A DNA stretch of 64,000 bases. Origin: Apodemus sylvaticus (taxonomy: Eukaryota; Chordata; Mammalia; Rodentia; Muridae). The stretch covers positions 3,161,224 to 3,225,223 of the forward strand of contig NC_067478.1 of the NCBI RefSeq assembly GCF_947179515.1, in the 5' to 3' direction. A program made the translations under genes and the position numbers. The notes under the pieces were generated by a model, which saw only the letters and a program-made list of their open reading frames with translations, did no database searches and had not been told where the DNA came from. Shown here in pieces: positions 44,818-57,009 of the stretch (its first letter is position 1; each line of letters opens with the position of its first letter).

Positions 44818-44965
44818 TGGGGCTGTAAAGTTGGCCCTGTGCTTGCCTAATGCAGGAAATCAGCCCCGGGCTCAACCCCCAGCACCAGGATGGAAGGTCA
44901 GAGTTCAGGATCATCCTTTGCCACATAGCTCGTCAGGCCAGCCTGGCATGCATAGACCCTCCTAC
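44818..44965 (+). mobile_element. ID-B1 (B4-type) SINE, degraded
   Basis: GGGACTGGGGCTGTAAAGTT, GCTTGCCTAATGCAGGAAAT, CCCCAGCACCAGGATGG, then a B1-like AGGCCAGCCTGGCATGCATA. Confidence 0.65.
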
Positions 44966-44969
44966 CTGC

Positions 44970-45072
44970 TCTCTCTCTCTCTCTGTGTGTGTGTGTGAGA
45001 GAGAGAGAGACAGAGAGACAGAGAGACAGAGAGAGAGACAGAGACAGAGAGAGAGACACAGAGAGAGAGATT
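44970..45072 (+). repeat. (CT)n-(GT)n-(GA)n/(GACA)n microsatellite
   Basis: CT units switch to GT and then to GA/GACA units. Arg/Glu-repeat frames here are artefacts. Confidence 0.95.
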
Positions 45073-45177
45073 ATACCTACACAGGTCTAGGCAGAGGGCC
45101 CACGATAGAGCAAACCAGTTATATCTGCAATACCTGCAGTCTTCCAGACAAGAGATCTAGCCAGATCAAGGTAATGT

Positions 45178-45198
45178 ACACACACACACACACACACA
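45178..45198. repeat. (CA)n microsatellite
   Basis: Ten CA units. Confidence 0.92.
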
Positions 45199-45973
45199 TG
45201 GGGTTGTGGGGTAGAGGCTGGAGTGAGGAGAATGGGTATGAGTTCCATCCAGGAATTGCATCAGCTGGGGCTGGTGGCCACCAGACTTTCACGTTAATCT
45301 GGTTAGAACCGGTGTAGATGAACCACACAGGGAGAGAAGGCTACCAGGTGGCAGCGGAGGCCTTGATGCCCCTGGGCTGAGAGAATGGCAGGCCTGCCCT
45401 AGCATGGCTCCTGAGAGCTCTGAGGAGATCCTGTGAAGGGCCAGAAGCTGGAAGATCTGCTTTCTGGGAAGACTGGGAGCCTCCTATCCCCACCCCACCC
45501 TCGCCCCCTTACTGTGCACATGGCTCCCTGGGGACAGCTGCAGAGGTACTGTCTCTGACAGGACTCACTGCCCGCCTTCATCCCCAGGGAGGCCAGACAG
45601 GGAGCAAACAGCCTCCAGGAGGTCTGATTTCTGTTCTCAAAGGTTCTCCGAGTCCTGCTATCGACAGGAAGGAAAGCACACACACCTCTGCGCTAAGTGC
45701 ATACACACTCAGATCCATTGCAGGGTTGTGATTAGTTCTCCCGGAAGCCAAGTTTCTCAGTCTTGTTTCTATTGAGTTTGGGGTGTTGAGTGACATCCTT
45801 GTGACCCAAGTGCTGGCAGCAGCTCCTCCTCTGCAATAGCCAGAATTGTCCTGGGTATTTCAAATATCCCTTAGAGGGGCGACACCACCAGGTTATAGGA
45901 AGGCTTCTGGCTATGGAGCTCTTGAGCAAAGGGAGGAGGCCAGCAGAGGAGCTGTGGAGAGCGGTGAGGGTTG
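45199..45973. other. unique sequence
   Basis: No repeat or gene recognised. Confidence 0.35.
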
Positions 45974-46060
45974 ACAAGGGACACTATCTCTGGGTGGAGG
46001 GCACAAGGGACACTATCTCTGGGTGGAGGGCACAAGGGACACTATCTCTGGGTAGAGGGC
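45974..46060 (+). repeat. 29-bp tandem repeat, three copies
   Basis: Units beginning ACAAGGGACACTATCTCTGG start at 45,974, 46,003 and 46,032 and are almost identical (the third has GGGTAGAGG for GGGTGGAGG). Confidence 0.95.
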
Positions 46061-46344
46061 AGCAGCTTTGTGAGGCCAGGACTTTAAAGGTCTGCTGTAC
46101 TAAGACCCCTGCCCTTTGCCCCGCCCCATCCATCTGAGACCCCTCCCCTTGCTCCGCCTCCATCTTCAGTCACTGCTTATTCTCTGCGCCCTTCCTTTGC
46201 CTGTGCACCCACACAGTTGTCACCTGCCTGCAAGTGAGAACCCCAAGTCTCCACAACTGCAAGCTGGCCGAGGCTGGAAAAGAAGCACTACTCCCTGAGT
46301 GTTCTGCAGCACCCTTTGGATGCTTGGTGGGTTGGTTTGCTTAT

Positions 46345-46527
46345 TTTTGAGACAGTCTGATGTGTTCCAGGATGACCTCAAACTCATATGTAGCCAAGAA
46401 TAACCTTGAATCCTCCACCCCCTGCATACAGGCATGGGCTACCATGCTTAAATTATGTGTGGTGGGGATTGAACCCAGGGCTTCCTGTAAACTAGGTGAG
46501 CGCTCTACAGAGCTATATCCCGGTCCT
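46345..46527 (-). mobile_element. B4-type (B1-ID) SINE
   Basis: Reverse-oriented: TTTTGAGACAGTCTGATGTG, CAGGCATGGGCTACCATGCT, then GGGATTGAACCCAGGGCTTC and GCGCTCTACAGAGCTATATC. Confidence 0.75.
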
Positions 46528-46599
46528 GATTTTTCCCTCGCAGAGCTTCACGTTACAGCTAGTTACACATCATAGTTTATTGTTTATTTTTGTCTATTG

Positions 46600-46940
46600 T
46601 GTTAAAATGCCTTCATGTTAGGGGAGAGAGGGCTGATTCGATTAGATTCACAACTCCAAGTTAGACCTCCATCATTTCTGAGAAATCAAGATGGCGGGAT
46701 CTTGAAGCAGCTGGTCCTACTACGGCCACTGATAAGAGCCAAGAGTCACAAACAGTGCATGTTAGTGCTGTCTACTTACAGTCCAAGGTTCCCCAGCCTA
46801 GGGAATGATGCTGCCCTTAGTAGGCCAGCCTTCCCACATCAATTAGCATAATCACAGCACGCCCCCATGGATACTCTCAGAGGCTTTTTTTCCAAACCCA
46901 AGTGATTCTAGATTGTGTCACACTGACAGTTAAAACCAAC
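46600..46940 (-). mobile_element. rodent interspersed repeat, degraded
   Basis: The right end AAGTGATTCTAGATTGTGTC then ACACTGACAGTTAA matches the head of the repeat seen at 39.5 and 50.7 kb in reverse. The rest is diverged. Confidence 0.4.
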
Positions 46941-47084
46941 CTTCACACTCATGAATCCACTGGGCCAGTACTTGACAGTTGTAATCTTATCGGGCTGTAT
47001 TGTATGTCTTGCTTGTGTATCGATGTGTGATTCATGTGGGGGCAGAGCCAGGAACTCAGCAGGTGCTCAGAAGACTGGATAAAT

Positions 47085-47142
47085 CGATGAACCTCTCCTA
47101 GCCTCAATTTCCCATCACATGAAGTTAATGAGGCTTCAATAT
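47085..47142 (+). mobile_element. MIR-like fragment
   Basis: GAACCTCTCCTAGCCTCAAT then TTCCCATCACATGAAG resembles the MIR core. Confidence 0.4.
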
Positions 47143-47637
47143 GGGCTCACACAAGCAGTCACCACATGGAAAGCACGGGCCATGTCCTGCAGCAAGCTCT
47201 GCCTGCTATTCTGACTCCATGTCCCCCCACCCCCACCCCCATTCATTCACCTACCTGAAAGTGCCTGCTTTCTTGGCCTTCAAACATTCTTTCTAAGTTT
47301 TTTGCCCACAATTTTATGACCACCCACCTTGAACTGAGTCAACCCCAAACCCTTTGTTCTTCCCCAAGCTACTTCTAGAAGGTTCTGCACCAAGCAGATG
47401 TCCAGTTTCATCCAGAGCCTTAGGGAAAACTTCTCCTGTAGTCTCAGAAAGGCATTCAGATATCCATGAGTGATTTTACAGGTCACTTGAGGTGACTCCA
47501 ATCACAGGGATAGGACATCCACTCACTTGGGATGGAGAGAAGAGTTAATGAGTTCATTTTATCCCCCACCAATATTAAATTAAGACATCTTGTATCCTTG
47601 CATGTGTGCGTGACAGAGGAGAGGAGATAGTCTCAGG

Positions 47638-47865
47638 TGTCATTCCTCAGGTGCATCCATCTATCTCGGTTTTGAAGACCGAGTGTCTCTCTGGTCTGGA
47701 GCTCACCACCTGCCCAGTGAGCCCCAGGGATCTGCCAACTCCCTGGCACTGGAATTGCAAACCCCATGCTCTCCTTTCCTCGTGTAGGTGCCAGGGATTG
47801 GACTCAGGTCCTCCAGTTCACCCAGCATGCACTGTGCCTCTGAGCTGTCTCCTGAGTCCATCCAT
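47638..47865 (-). mobile_element. B4-type SINE
   Basis: Reverse-oriented: TTTTGAAGACCGAGTGTCTC, TGGAGCTCACCACCTGCCCA, CCAGGGATTGGACTCAGGTC and GAGCTGTCTCCTGAGTCC. Confidence 0.7.
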
Positions 47866-48284
47866 AAGAAGACTCATGTGCCACAAGTCAAAGGACTGGC
47901 TGGGGTCACCATGCCGGCACCTACAGAGCTAGACAGTTGCCATTGAGTGCACAACCAATACAGCACCTCCATTGTACAGGTAAACAAACATCAGCCCAAG
48001 AAGCACAGAGAATCCAGAGCAGGGTCCAGTGTCAGCATCAGGACAGTGGACTGAGCAGCAGCTGTCACTGACTTAGTGCCGTCTCATGACAGTATCCATG
48101 TTGTCCACATCAACAGGTCAATGCTGTCCTGGGCAATTACCCTGTCTTCTCATATGACTGGCTGGGGATTAGTTAATTAACACAATATTTGCTAAACACA
48201 AACTTTGCTTTAACCCGGCTAAGGGCTAGGTGAAGGATAGCAGCTAAGACAACGGAGAGGGGGCTGGTGAGTCCTCTGTTTTCA

Positions 48285-48447
48285 TTTTGAGATAGGGTCT
48301 CATGTGCCCCTGGCTGGCCTTGAACTCCTGATTCTTCTGCCTCCATCTCTCACTACCTTGCGTGGTTCAGAGTAATTCTGGGGGTTGAGCCCAGAGCTTT
48401 TTTGCTCGATATGCAAGCTTTCTCCCACTTTGGTCATAGCCTCGGCC
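48285..48447 (-). mobile_element. B4-type (B1-ID) SINE
   Basis: Reverse-oriented: GAGATAGGGTCTCATGTGCC, CTGGCCTTGAACTCCTGATT, then GGGGTTGAGCCCAGAGC. Confidence 0.65.
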
Positions 48448-50125
48448 TGGGACTACCATAAACTCTGACACAGGGAGTAAGAGAGTTATCTGGAGTAGGC
48501 TCTAGACCTTGATTTTCTAGGTTTCATTTCCATCAAAAAAAATTTACAAAGAAGGAAGGGTTTCTGCGGGAATGATGGCCTAAGTGGTGTCCGTCTGCCT
48601 GTCCCATCCTCCCTGCTTTCTTTGTTCACCCTACCCATCAAGTTTGGACTCTGGCGAGAGGTCTCTCCCTGGGAATGTCACGTACAGCACAAATCTGTTC
48701 TTGTGTTTCCAGCCAGCTGCACCTGCCTATGGACTCCAAAGGTAGACTTTGCCCCCTGGAAAGTAGCAGCTGTGGGAAACTCTGACACACCTACCTGGAG
48801 CCAGGATTGTCCTGAAGCAGTTTCTGTAGGAATCTTACTCTCTGCTAAATAGCTTTGCCCTCTGACAGAGAGAGTCCTTCCTGGTTCTGCCTTGTGATCG
48901 GCAACCAGTTCTTAGTTCATTCTGCTGGTACTGCTGGCCTTTGTTAAGCATCTAACCTAGAGCCATCTAACAGGACTTGCTGCAAAGAAGCTTTGTAAAT
49001 AAGCTTGAACAGGCAGACTTTGTAACCATTTTATTGTCCCGGTGTGGGGGTGGGTAGTAGGGTGGAGTGAGTGAGTGAGTGTGTGTGTGTGTCCATGGGA
49101 GGTAAGGATGGTGGAACTTTGAGAAGGGAGAGCCTAAACTGTGGAGGTTACATCCACTCTCTCATAATTTAATTCTGTTAAAGGGGGCATTTAAAAGTCC
49201 CACACAATTTAAATGACCTTTCAGAAGTCTGTAGATCAACAGGAATGTCAAGACATCAGAATGAAAACTGGACTTCTTGCAAGACCTGCGTTAGGATGCT
49301 GCGGGTCAGGGGTCATGTCCCGGGCCTGCAGCCCTGTCCACTTCTACAATTCCAGACCTGGGATGGGCGGGGCCACTCACGGCCTCATGGGCATCATGGC
49401 TGATCAACACCCTCCCTTGACACTTTTCAGGAGGAGCTGGGGAGAGGCCTGTCCTTAGGGAGTCAGGGAGACCTGAAAGGAAGAGAGGAGGAGAGCCTGT
49501 GTCCAGCCACCCCCGCCACCCCCTTAATGAGAGAGGGAGGCCAACAGACAGAAGCAGAGCAGAGAGGACGGCCCTGGACTTGCTTTTCAGCCCTATAAGG
49601 ACACATGAGAATGATCTCTGAGAAGCTAAAAGGATTTTAGAGAAAATAGGTCAATTAAGAGAATCAAATGTGAGCATCCCTCTTAGGACTCTCAAGTAGC
49701 TGAGATAGAAACAAGAGGCATTTTTCCCCAGTCAGGGCTGTGCTCTGTGGCATCTGCCTTCCTCCGTCTTTAATTTGTCTTGGCAGATTCCACTATTCTC
49801 TGACCACTTCTAATGGTTAAACACAGTCAGCTGCTGTCGCAGGCAGCAGTCTCAAATCTATTGCCATTTCTCCTGTGTGGACTGGCAGCTCCAAGGAGAT
49901 GCGTCAGGAGAAAGGCATGGTTGTCTCTTTCCCTTCGACTCCCTCCCTCTTCTGTCCTCAGCTTGTTTACACACTGGCTAGGTGAGGAGACCTGGAAGCC
50001 AGAACCAGCTTCTATGACTGTCCTGTGGTGGGGTGGCTTTGCAATGCTGCGTGGTCACTTTGGCGATCTCTGGTAGAAGAAGTGTAAAAAATAATGCCAC
50101 CTTTTAAGTGGTGGCTGGTTTTGTT
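48448..50125. other. unique sequence
   Basis: No gene or repeat recognised apart from a short (GT)n (49,078-49,093). Confidence 0.35.
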
Positions 50126-50255
50126 TAGCTTAATTTTTGTTTTTTGTTTGTTTTTGTTTTGAGACAGAATCATGTTGTGTAGGCTACACTGCCCTCAAAC
50201 TTGGGCTCTTCCCGCCCCACCTTCCCAAATGAGCAGTTATTGGTGTCCACTCCGA
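50126..50255 (-). mobile_element. B1: old B1 SINE
   Basis: The reversed A tail (TTTTTGTTTTTTGTTTG), then GAGACAGAATCATGTTGTGT and TGGGCTCTTCCCGCCCCACC, form a diverged B1. Confidence 0.65.
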
Positions 50256-50342
50256 CATTGGCTTTCCTTATTCTCCTTAACATTCTTGACATGATGTGGG
50301 GACAGGAGAGGGAAAGAGATGTTAAAATAAAAAAGAGTGCTG

Positions 50343-50735
50343 TCTTAGGGTTTCTATTCCTGCACAAAACACCAAGAAGCAAGGGGGAGGAAAGGGTTTA
50401 TTCAGCTTACACTTCCACATTGCTGTTAATCACCAAAGGAAGTCAGGACTGGAACTCAAGCAGGTCAGGAAGCAGGAGCTGATGCAGAGGCCATGGAGGG
50501 ATGTTTCTTTCTGGCTTGCTTCCCCTGGCTTGCTCAGCCTGCTCTCTTATAGAACCCAAAAGCACCAGCCCAAAGGTGGTACCACCCACAAGGGGCCCCT
50601 CCCCCCTTGATCACTAATTGAGAAAATGCCCCACAGCTGGACCTCTTGGAGGCATTTCCTCAACTGAAGCTCCTTTCTCTGTGATAACTCCAACCCGTGT
50701 CAAGTTGACACACAAAACCATCCAGTACAAGTGGG
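50343..50735 (-). mobile_element. rodent interspersed repeat, near full length
   Basis: Read on the minus strand it starts TTTGTGTGTCAACTTGACAC, passes AATTAGTGATCAAGG, and ends with AATAAACCC and GGAATAGAAACCCTAAGACA. It has a poly(A)-like signal near its 3' end. I recognise it as dispersed in mouse but cannot name the family. Confidence 0.65.
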
Positions 50736-50764
50736 GACTTGGATTGTATTTTTTATTTCATTTA

Positions 50765-50977
50765 AAAATACTTATTTTTATTTTATGTGTATGAGTGCTT
50801 GTCTGGAAGTACATATGTGTAACACACATATGCAATGCCCTTAGAGACCAGAAAAGGGCATAAGATGCCCTAGAATTAGAGTTAAGGACAGTTATGAGCC
50901 ATCACGTGGGTTCTGGTAACCAAATTCCAGGTCCTCTGCGAGAGTGCTCTTAACCACTGAGCTGCCTCTCCAGGCCC
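50765..50977 (-). mobile_element. B3-type SINE
   Basis: Reverse-oriented: TTTATTTTATGTGTATGAGT tail, GAGCCATCACGTGGGTTCTG middle and TGCTCTTAACCACTGAGCTG head. Confidence 0.85.
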
Positions 50978-51680
50978 TGCTTTGTTTTATTTTACTTGTG
51001 TATCCTTGACAATCAGGAGAGCAGTGCTTGCCTCAGAGCAACCTGTAGTAAGCACGGTTGGAGAGGCAGATGAGCAGAACTCTGCCCCTCAGGAGGCTCA
51101 GGAGTGAGGGCTTGGAGGAGAGGAAGTGTGGCCTCTGGTCTAACCGAATGGGGGAAGTACTTAGCGAGGACCCTGAGGATGCTGTGCCTTCTGCCTCCTG
51201 GGGAGGGAGTGTGGGAAGAAGTGGAGGCTCAGAGGAGGAACTTAAAAGATAGATATGCTTTGTCCCCCAAGCCGGGGAAGAAGACTGTGCTGGTTTCTGT
51301 TGGGTCCAGGTTCTCAGACTCCGCTGCTGGCTGCACATTCACAGGAAGACTTGACCCAGCCTTTCCATCTGCAGAGCGGTGGGCAGGGCAGCCCTCAGCC
51401 TGCACTGGTGGGATGCCAGGAAAACCTGCACTTCTGCCTCTGAATGGGCACCACGGGCGCGAGTCCTGAGGCCTCCTTGGCCCCCAGCAACTTCCTTCCT
51501 GTCCCATCTTGTGTCCTCCTTAGTGATTTCCTTGAGAACATTTTCCAGTCAGTGTCCTCTTGAATATTTGAGCTCTGCTCTGAGGAGAACCCTCTAAGAC
51601 CTATGATCCTGGAAGTAGCAAGAACATGGAGTAGCAAGATGGAGGAGTAACAGTCTGGCAGCAGGGCAGATATGCTAAAG
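50978..51680. other. unique sequence
   Basis: No repeat recognised. Overlapping frames on both strands at 51,033-51,637 (up to 121 codons) carry no known domain. Confidence 0.35.
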
Positions 51681-51891
51681 CACTAGCTCTCAGCCTTCCT
51701 GATTCTGTGATCCTTTAATACAGTTCCTCACGTTGTGGTGAACCCCAGCCATAAAACTGGGCTACAGCATAACTGTAATTTTATTACTGTTATGAATCGT
51801 AATATAAATATCTGTGTTTTCTGATGGTCTTAGGTGACCCCGTGTTGTTTGATCCCCAAAGGGTTTGTGATCCACATGTTGAGAACTGCAG
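51681..51891 (-). mobile_element. non-autonomous hAT DNA element (URR1 type)
   Basis: Ends CACTAGCTCTCAGCCT and GTTGAGAACTGCAG, body TAATTTTATTACTGTTATGA. An imperfect 8-bp duplication TGCTAAAG/ATCTAAAG flanks it. Confidence 0.85.
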
Positions 51892-52023
51892 ATCTAAAGA
51901 GACACTGTCTCTCTCCCTTTTGGCTATCAAGATAGTAAAGCATCAGACCCTATGATATTGGAGTTTCCCCAAGGAAGCCTCATGTTGGAACAATAAAAAA
52001 GGCTGAGATATTGGTACAACCAG

Positions 52024-52025
<2 letters not shown>

Positions 52026-52058
<33 letters not shown>
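52026..52058. repeat. (TG)n microsatellite
   Basis: About 16 TG units. Confidence 0.95.
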
Positions 52059-52060
<2 letters not shown>

Positions 52061-52084
52061 TCTCCCATGAAAACATGTCTAGCT

Positions 52085-52190
52085 GCCTTCTGTAGCTCCT
52101 GCCTCACGTTCCTGCCTTCCCTCGGTGACGGAGTGTGACCTGGAAGTACGAACCAGATGAAGCCTTTCCTCCTCACATTTCCTCACTGCA
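52085..52190 (+). mobile_element. 3' fragment of rodent interspersed repeat
   Basis: CTGCCTTCCCTCGGTGACGG, AGTGTGACCTGGAAGTACGA and AAGCCTTTCCTCCTCAC match the 3' portion of the 50.3-kb family in the opposite orientation. Confidence 0.5.
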
Positions 52191-53136
52191 TGTTCTCCTC
52201 TTCTGCAGCTAGCTTGGAGGACTTTGTCAGCCCTTCAGTTTTTCAACAGTCCCTTTACCACCTTTTCATTCCACAATTTCCTTCTCCCTCAGACACCAGA
52301 AGAGAGAGAACACTCCTTTTATTGTCTGGAGTTGGCTCTGGAAAATGCCACCAGAGACCAATTTCAAGAGACAGAGTGTGTCACACAAGAATGTCCCCTA
52401 GCCAGCACATAATCTACTGGCCGTGGGTGGACATAACAGTGGGTGGTCCAGGCAAAGAGAAGGAAACTGTGTTCAGGAAATAGGGCTAGTGTCCCTTTAT
52501 GCTGGACACATCCAAGATCACTGTCACGTCATCGAAGTCCCCTTGACTGAGTGCTCAGTTGTTTCAGAGATAATTAACTTCTACCCAAAGCAGAAGCAGT
52601 CAATATGAGGATGGCCTCTGAATGAGGTCACAAGAGAAGTGAGTGTTTTGAGAAAGAAAGCCACCGTACGTTCTGGGGCTACAAATCTTCCCTGGAGAAG
52701 GAGGCTGAGGTCTTAAAGGCTCCAGTGTGCTGCCTTCCTTAGATAAGTGACCACCGGACCTGCTGGGTCACCGGGAGGCTGAGAGGAAATTGAGCTGCCA
52801 AGCCACATAAAGCTGGAGCTGGAGACTTGGAGGAAGATGAATGTTACTAAGTAATAAGAGAGTGTGAAATCAACTGTTAAGAAAGCCCAAGGGGCTCCCC
52901 AAGGGGTGGGCATGGTCCCTTTGATCTTGCTCAGGTTGGCTGTTGGCTTTCTGACCACTTTGTGTAGCTGTCCGTAAGTCAGTTCGGTGTATCCCGAGTG
53001 TATGTGATGATACAGAAACTCCTGGGGCTGGGAAAAGCTGTCTCTGGAGGGAAGCTTCACCTTCTTCCATTTATCCCCCTAAAAAGTTACTTCATCCAAA
53101 CCAAGCTCTCTGCCACTCTCTACCTGCCTGCCCCTT
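52191..53136. other. unique sequence
   Basis: No gene recognised. 52,974-53,015 resembles 53,886-53,926 (see findings). Confidence 0.35.
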
Positions 53137-53167
53137 CGACCACCACCACCACCACCACCACCACCAC
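53137..53167. repeat. (CCA)n trinucleotide repeat
   Basis: Ten ACC/CCA units. The Thr-run frame on the plus strand and Gly-run frame on the minus strand are artefacts. Confidence 0.95.
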
Positions 53168-56086
53168 ACCAGGGAACAGGGCAGGATGAACGGGGTTTGA
53201 TTATGGTCCGCATATAGATGCCCTTAAATCTGACACTGACCGTGGCCAGGGTGGCAGTGGTGGCAGGAGATCCCCAGGTGTCATACATTTATTTTGTCAG
53301 GAGGACTCAGCTGTTTTGTTTTTTGTTTTAATTTTAGCTTTAATCATAGGAGTTATAGAGAGATACACTGTTGCTGTGCAAACACAAGATAGAACACTAT
53401 ATAATGTTGAAGGACAGGCCAGCCCACATACTTCATTTCTGTTTCCAGCAGAATAACAGGGCAGACCTGAATCCTCTAGTCCTCTGTCTCATTAGCATGC
53501 AGGGTATCTTCTGTATAAACAATGTGTGTTTAAATTAGTCAAAGGTGTTTTACACATTTCTCTAGAACCTGTTTGTCCACTCAGCAGAGTTCTCTGATTG
53601 GTAGGGCAAGACTTTCAGCTGCTCCTGGCCACCAAGAGGAGAGTGGATCAGAGATGTGGAAACTGAATCCATTTCTGATAGTTTATCTCACACAGGGCTT
53701 GGCTTTCTCTGATTGCTTCACCCAAAGGGGACGATCTTTTTTCTAATTAATGTAAAGATGGCTGTGTTAATGTAACCGTGGGCTGTGGTGGCCCTTTGTG
53801 GAGGTTCATGCTTTACCCGGTCGATTCCTTCCATTCTGTGGCGATAGTATGTGTACTTTACATATGCATTTCTGCATTTGGATCTGTAAGTTGTTTCGGT
53901 GTATCCGATTGTATGTGATGATACAGTAAGCAGCCTAGTCCTTGGGTCTGTGTACACACATGCAAATGCCTACCTAAGGAAGTACTGGGGTGACTGAGCC
54001 ATACAAAGACACATTTTAAAAACCCCTGGAGAATTCTAAATCGCCCTTGGGGGGACCGCCCCCCACAGGCAGTCCCATTATGACTTCCCCATAGCTGCAT
54101 TGATGAAGCCTTCCTCCCTAGTCTTCTCAGACCTATAAACTGTAGCCCTCTCCTGAGGCCACATGAAATCAAGGCACAGTTGCACACCACAGGTGGTAGG
54201 GAGCATCAGATACTCAGGAGAGGGTCTTGTGACCCTCCCCACTCCTCCATGAGGAGATGTAAATGGTTAAGAATGGAAGCCAGGATGATTCTTTTGCAAG
54301 GGGCAGAAGTGAATTTCCCATGGTGACGGTTGCTTGGCTTGGAGGATACTCATGCACAGGTGACTGACCTCACTCATGAACGCTCCATCTTTACGGCGTA
54401 TGTACTCTTCACAAGGCCCTGTCTATTGGTGCCGTCACCTTGTCAATAAATGCTCAGCTCGGGAGTTATGGTCAGACGCACATATTCAGACCACGGCAGC
54501 TTTTCCTTCTCACCATAAGCCTGGCTAGTTTTTATTGCTCTTAACATACTGTTTAATTTTGCTTCTGGTTTTTCATTAACTTGTCCTCAATTTGGCTCTC
54601 TGGTTGCCCAAGCTTCCCACTCCAAGAATTGTCCACTCTCCTTCTGATATGAATTCTAGGTGGCAAGAGAATGTTAGGACCAGATTGCTCCCACCTGGCT
54701 GTGTGACCAAGAGGCAGCTACTAGCACAGTCCTCAGTTTCGCCATATGCACTGCGAAGGAACTGGATTACAGAAACTCCAGACTCCCAGTTCTAAAGCTT
54801 TGGCCACTTCATTTTAAAAGATACACTCTTTTCCTCCCCGTCACTCACCAGCATTCTGGTGCAGCTGAATTGTCGCACTGTGAATGCCTGGACACACGAG
54901 TCATGCATGGGAAGAAGCCATGGGTGGGGATGGACTTTCATCGATCCCGTAAATCCTGTCACCATTCATTTCTTTGTTTTCAAGGGCGCGGGCAGGTGAT
55001 GGAGGAAGAGCATTTTGTTCTACGAAAGCTCTCTACCAGCTGGCAAATGTTCCTGTAATGAATCACAGCCCCTTCCATCTCTGCGGTCACTTCCTTCTTG
55101 GCCCCCCACTCTTTCCTCACTGACGCAGGAGCTATCCATGAACACCTGCAGGGAATACCTACTGTTGGCCATTTTCAGAAGGGGCTAGAGTGACAGGTAG
55201 AGGAAAGGTGTCTCCATAGTCAGCTGACTTTGGCAGTTTAGCTCCTTGTGACCTGAGAGACCCGGCTATGGAGCTGGTTCCAGAAAAATCTGTCCTCCAA
55301 TCCAGGAGGAGTCCAAGCAGCCACTGAGCACTTGCTAACTGAAAGTGTGGCTTCAGGTTCCTCGGGGCTGTGAGCAATAGGAGGTGGGAGGCAACAAATC
55401 CCCAGAATTCAGCCCTCACCAGTCTCTTACTGTTCTTGAGACTGATGCCTATTTAAGGTCATGGAAGCATTCAGCCTCCAGGAGGCGGGGCCAGAGCCTT
55501 GGTGGGAGGAGCCATCTGGAGAGGCCACCTTCTCCTGCAAACCTCAGTGACTCAGACTGATTCGCTCAGTGGACTTGTGCAACTTTATGAACAGCACACA
55601 TTGTATAACTCCCAAACTGGGGACTTTCGAAGGCGGGGACGACCGCCTACCGAGGCAGGTGTGCACCATTATGGATGTGGATGGATTCATCACCCAGAGA
55701 CCAAGTCGTTGAGCCAGGACTTGCAGGTTTGGCAGGTCCCCATTTAGCCTCTCCAGAAAAAAAACCAAAAACCAAAAAACCCGAGGCCTTAGGGAAAACA
55801 GATGCTTGCTTATTAGCTCACCTGTTGCCTGGGGTCCTGGCAAGTGCTGCTGATCCTGCTTGGTGCCTCAGTTTCCCCCATTTACCTAGTGGGATTTTAA
55901 GGTTCTAGAACTGGAAAACAAGAGTTCCCATTAGATGGTAAGTCCTGAGGCTGGGCATAGGTTGTGGATACTTCTTCACATTGGGGTTAGCCCAGGATGG
56001 CCAATAGGGCTCCCACAGTCATTCCTGACTCCATAAAGTTGGAACTCTTTCCATAATTGGTTTCCTGTGGCTTCAGGTGTGTTGTG
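53168..56086. other. unique sequence
   Basis: About 2.9 kb with no recognised transposon or gene. Frames up to 110 codons lack any known domain. Confidence 0.35.
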
Positions 56087-56111
56087 GTGTGTGTGTGTGT
56101 GTGTGTGTGTG
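56087..56111. repeat. (GT)n microsatellite
   Basis: About 12 GT units. Confidence 0.93.
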
Positions 56112-56485
56112 CCTTTGTTCTCTTGACCTCATCCAACAAGCATCACAGAGGCGGTCAGAGCAAGCAGGGACCCCAGCAGAGGCAGTTAGAGATCCAGAAC
56201 AAGCGACAGCTTTTATTTTTATTTATTAAAAAAAAATGCAGCTGTTTCCTTTTGTCAGAAGATACATTTTAACAGTAATAACTTTTTAAAAAAATACTGA
56301 AATGGAAGAAATGTAAATTAATTCCATAAGACTTGGATGAATTTGAACCGTCAATTTTATTTTTTTATTCAAGTAACACGATGACTTTTGTACCAAGTCT
56401 GTTCAGCTGCGATCGTTGAGTGGCATGTAAGATGGGCAGCCTGACCTCCAAGAGTCCACCATTTAGAAGGATAAAAGTCAGCAGA

Positions 56486-56610
56486 AGCCAGGAGCCTGGA
56501 GTGTTGCTTGTCCCTCATCCCAGCACTGCGGAGGCTGAGGCCTAAAGAGTGCAGGATGCAGGGGGTTCAAGGTCAGCCTGGACCATGTAGCAAGACCTCA
56601 TCTCAAAAAG
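56486..56610 (+). mobile_element. old B1-type SINE
   Basis: CCTCATCCCAGCACTGCGGA, GGGTTCAAGGTCAGCCTGGA and AAGACCTCATCTCAAAAAGA: a diverged B1/proto-B1. Confidence 0.75.
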
Positions 56611-56648
56611 ACAGACAGACAGACGGACGGACAGATGGACGGACGAAA
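56609..56648 (+). repeat. (GACA)n/(GACG)n microsatellite
   Basis: Ten tetranucleotide units growing from the SINE tail. Confidence 0.9.
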
Positions 56649-56649
56649 A

Positions 56650-56880
56650 GACTTGGTGTGTAGTTCAGTTGATATCGTGCTTGACAAGCATGCTGGAAGC
56701 CCTGAGTTCACTCCCAGCCCCACATGGGCTGGACATGGTGGTAATGCCTGTAATTTTAACACACAAGGAACAGAGGCCCTAGGAGGACCAGGAATTCAAG
56801 GACATTCTTGGCTACCTATCAAGTTTGAGGCTAGCCTGGGCTATATGAGACACTATTTGAAAAAAAAAAAAGAAAACAAA
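56650..56880 (+). mobile_element. B4-type (ID-B1) SINE
   Basis: TGTGTAGTTCAGTTGATATC head, GACATGGTGGTAATGCCTGT and GAGGCTAGCCTGGGCTATAT body, then an A tail. Confidence 0.8.
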
Positions 56881-56924
56881 AACAAAAAAAGAGCAAACAA
56901 AACAATCACTCTCCACCTCTGAAA

Positions 56925-56948
56925 ACACACACACACACACACACACAC
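56925..56948. repeat. (CA)n microsatellite
   Basis: About 12 CA units. Confidence 0.93.
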
Positions 56949-57009
56949 CCTGAATTTCTTTTCCTTTGCCATCTTATTTTGAATGTCAGCTTGGACCATT
57001 ACAGTTCTT

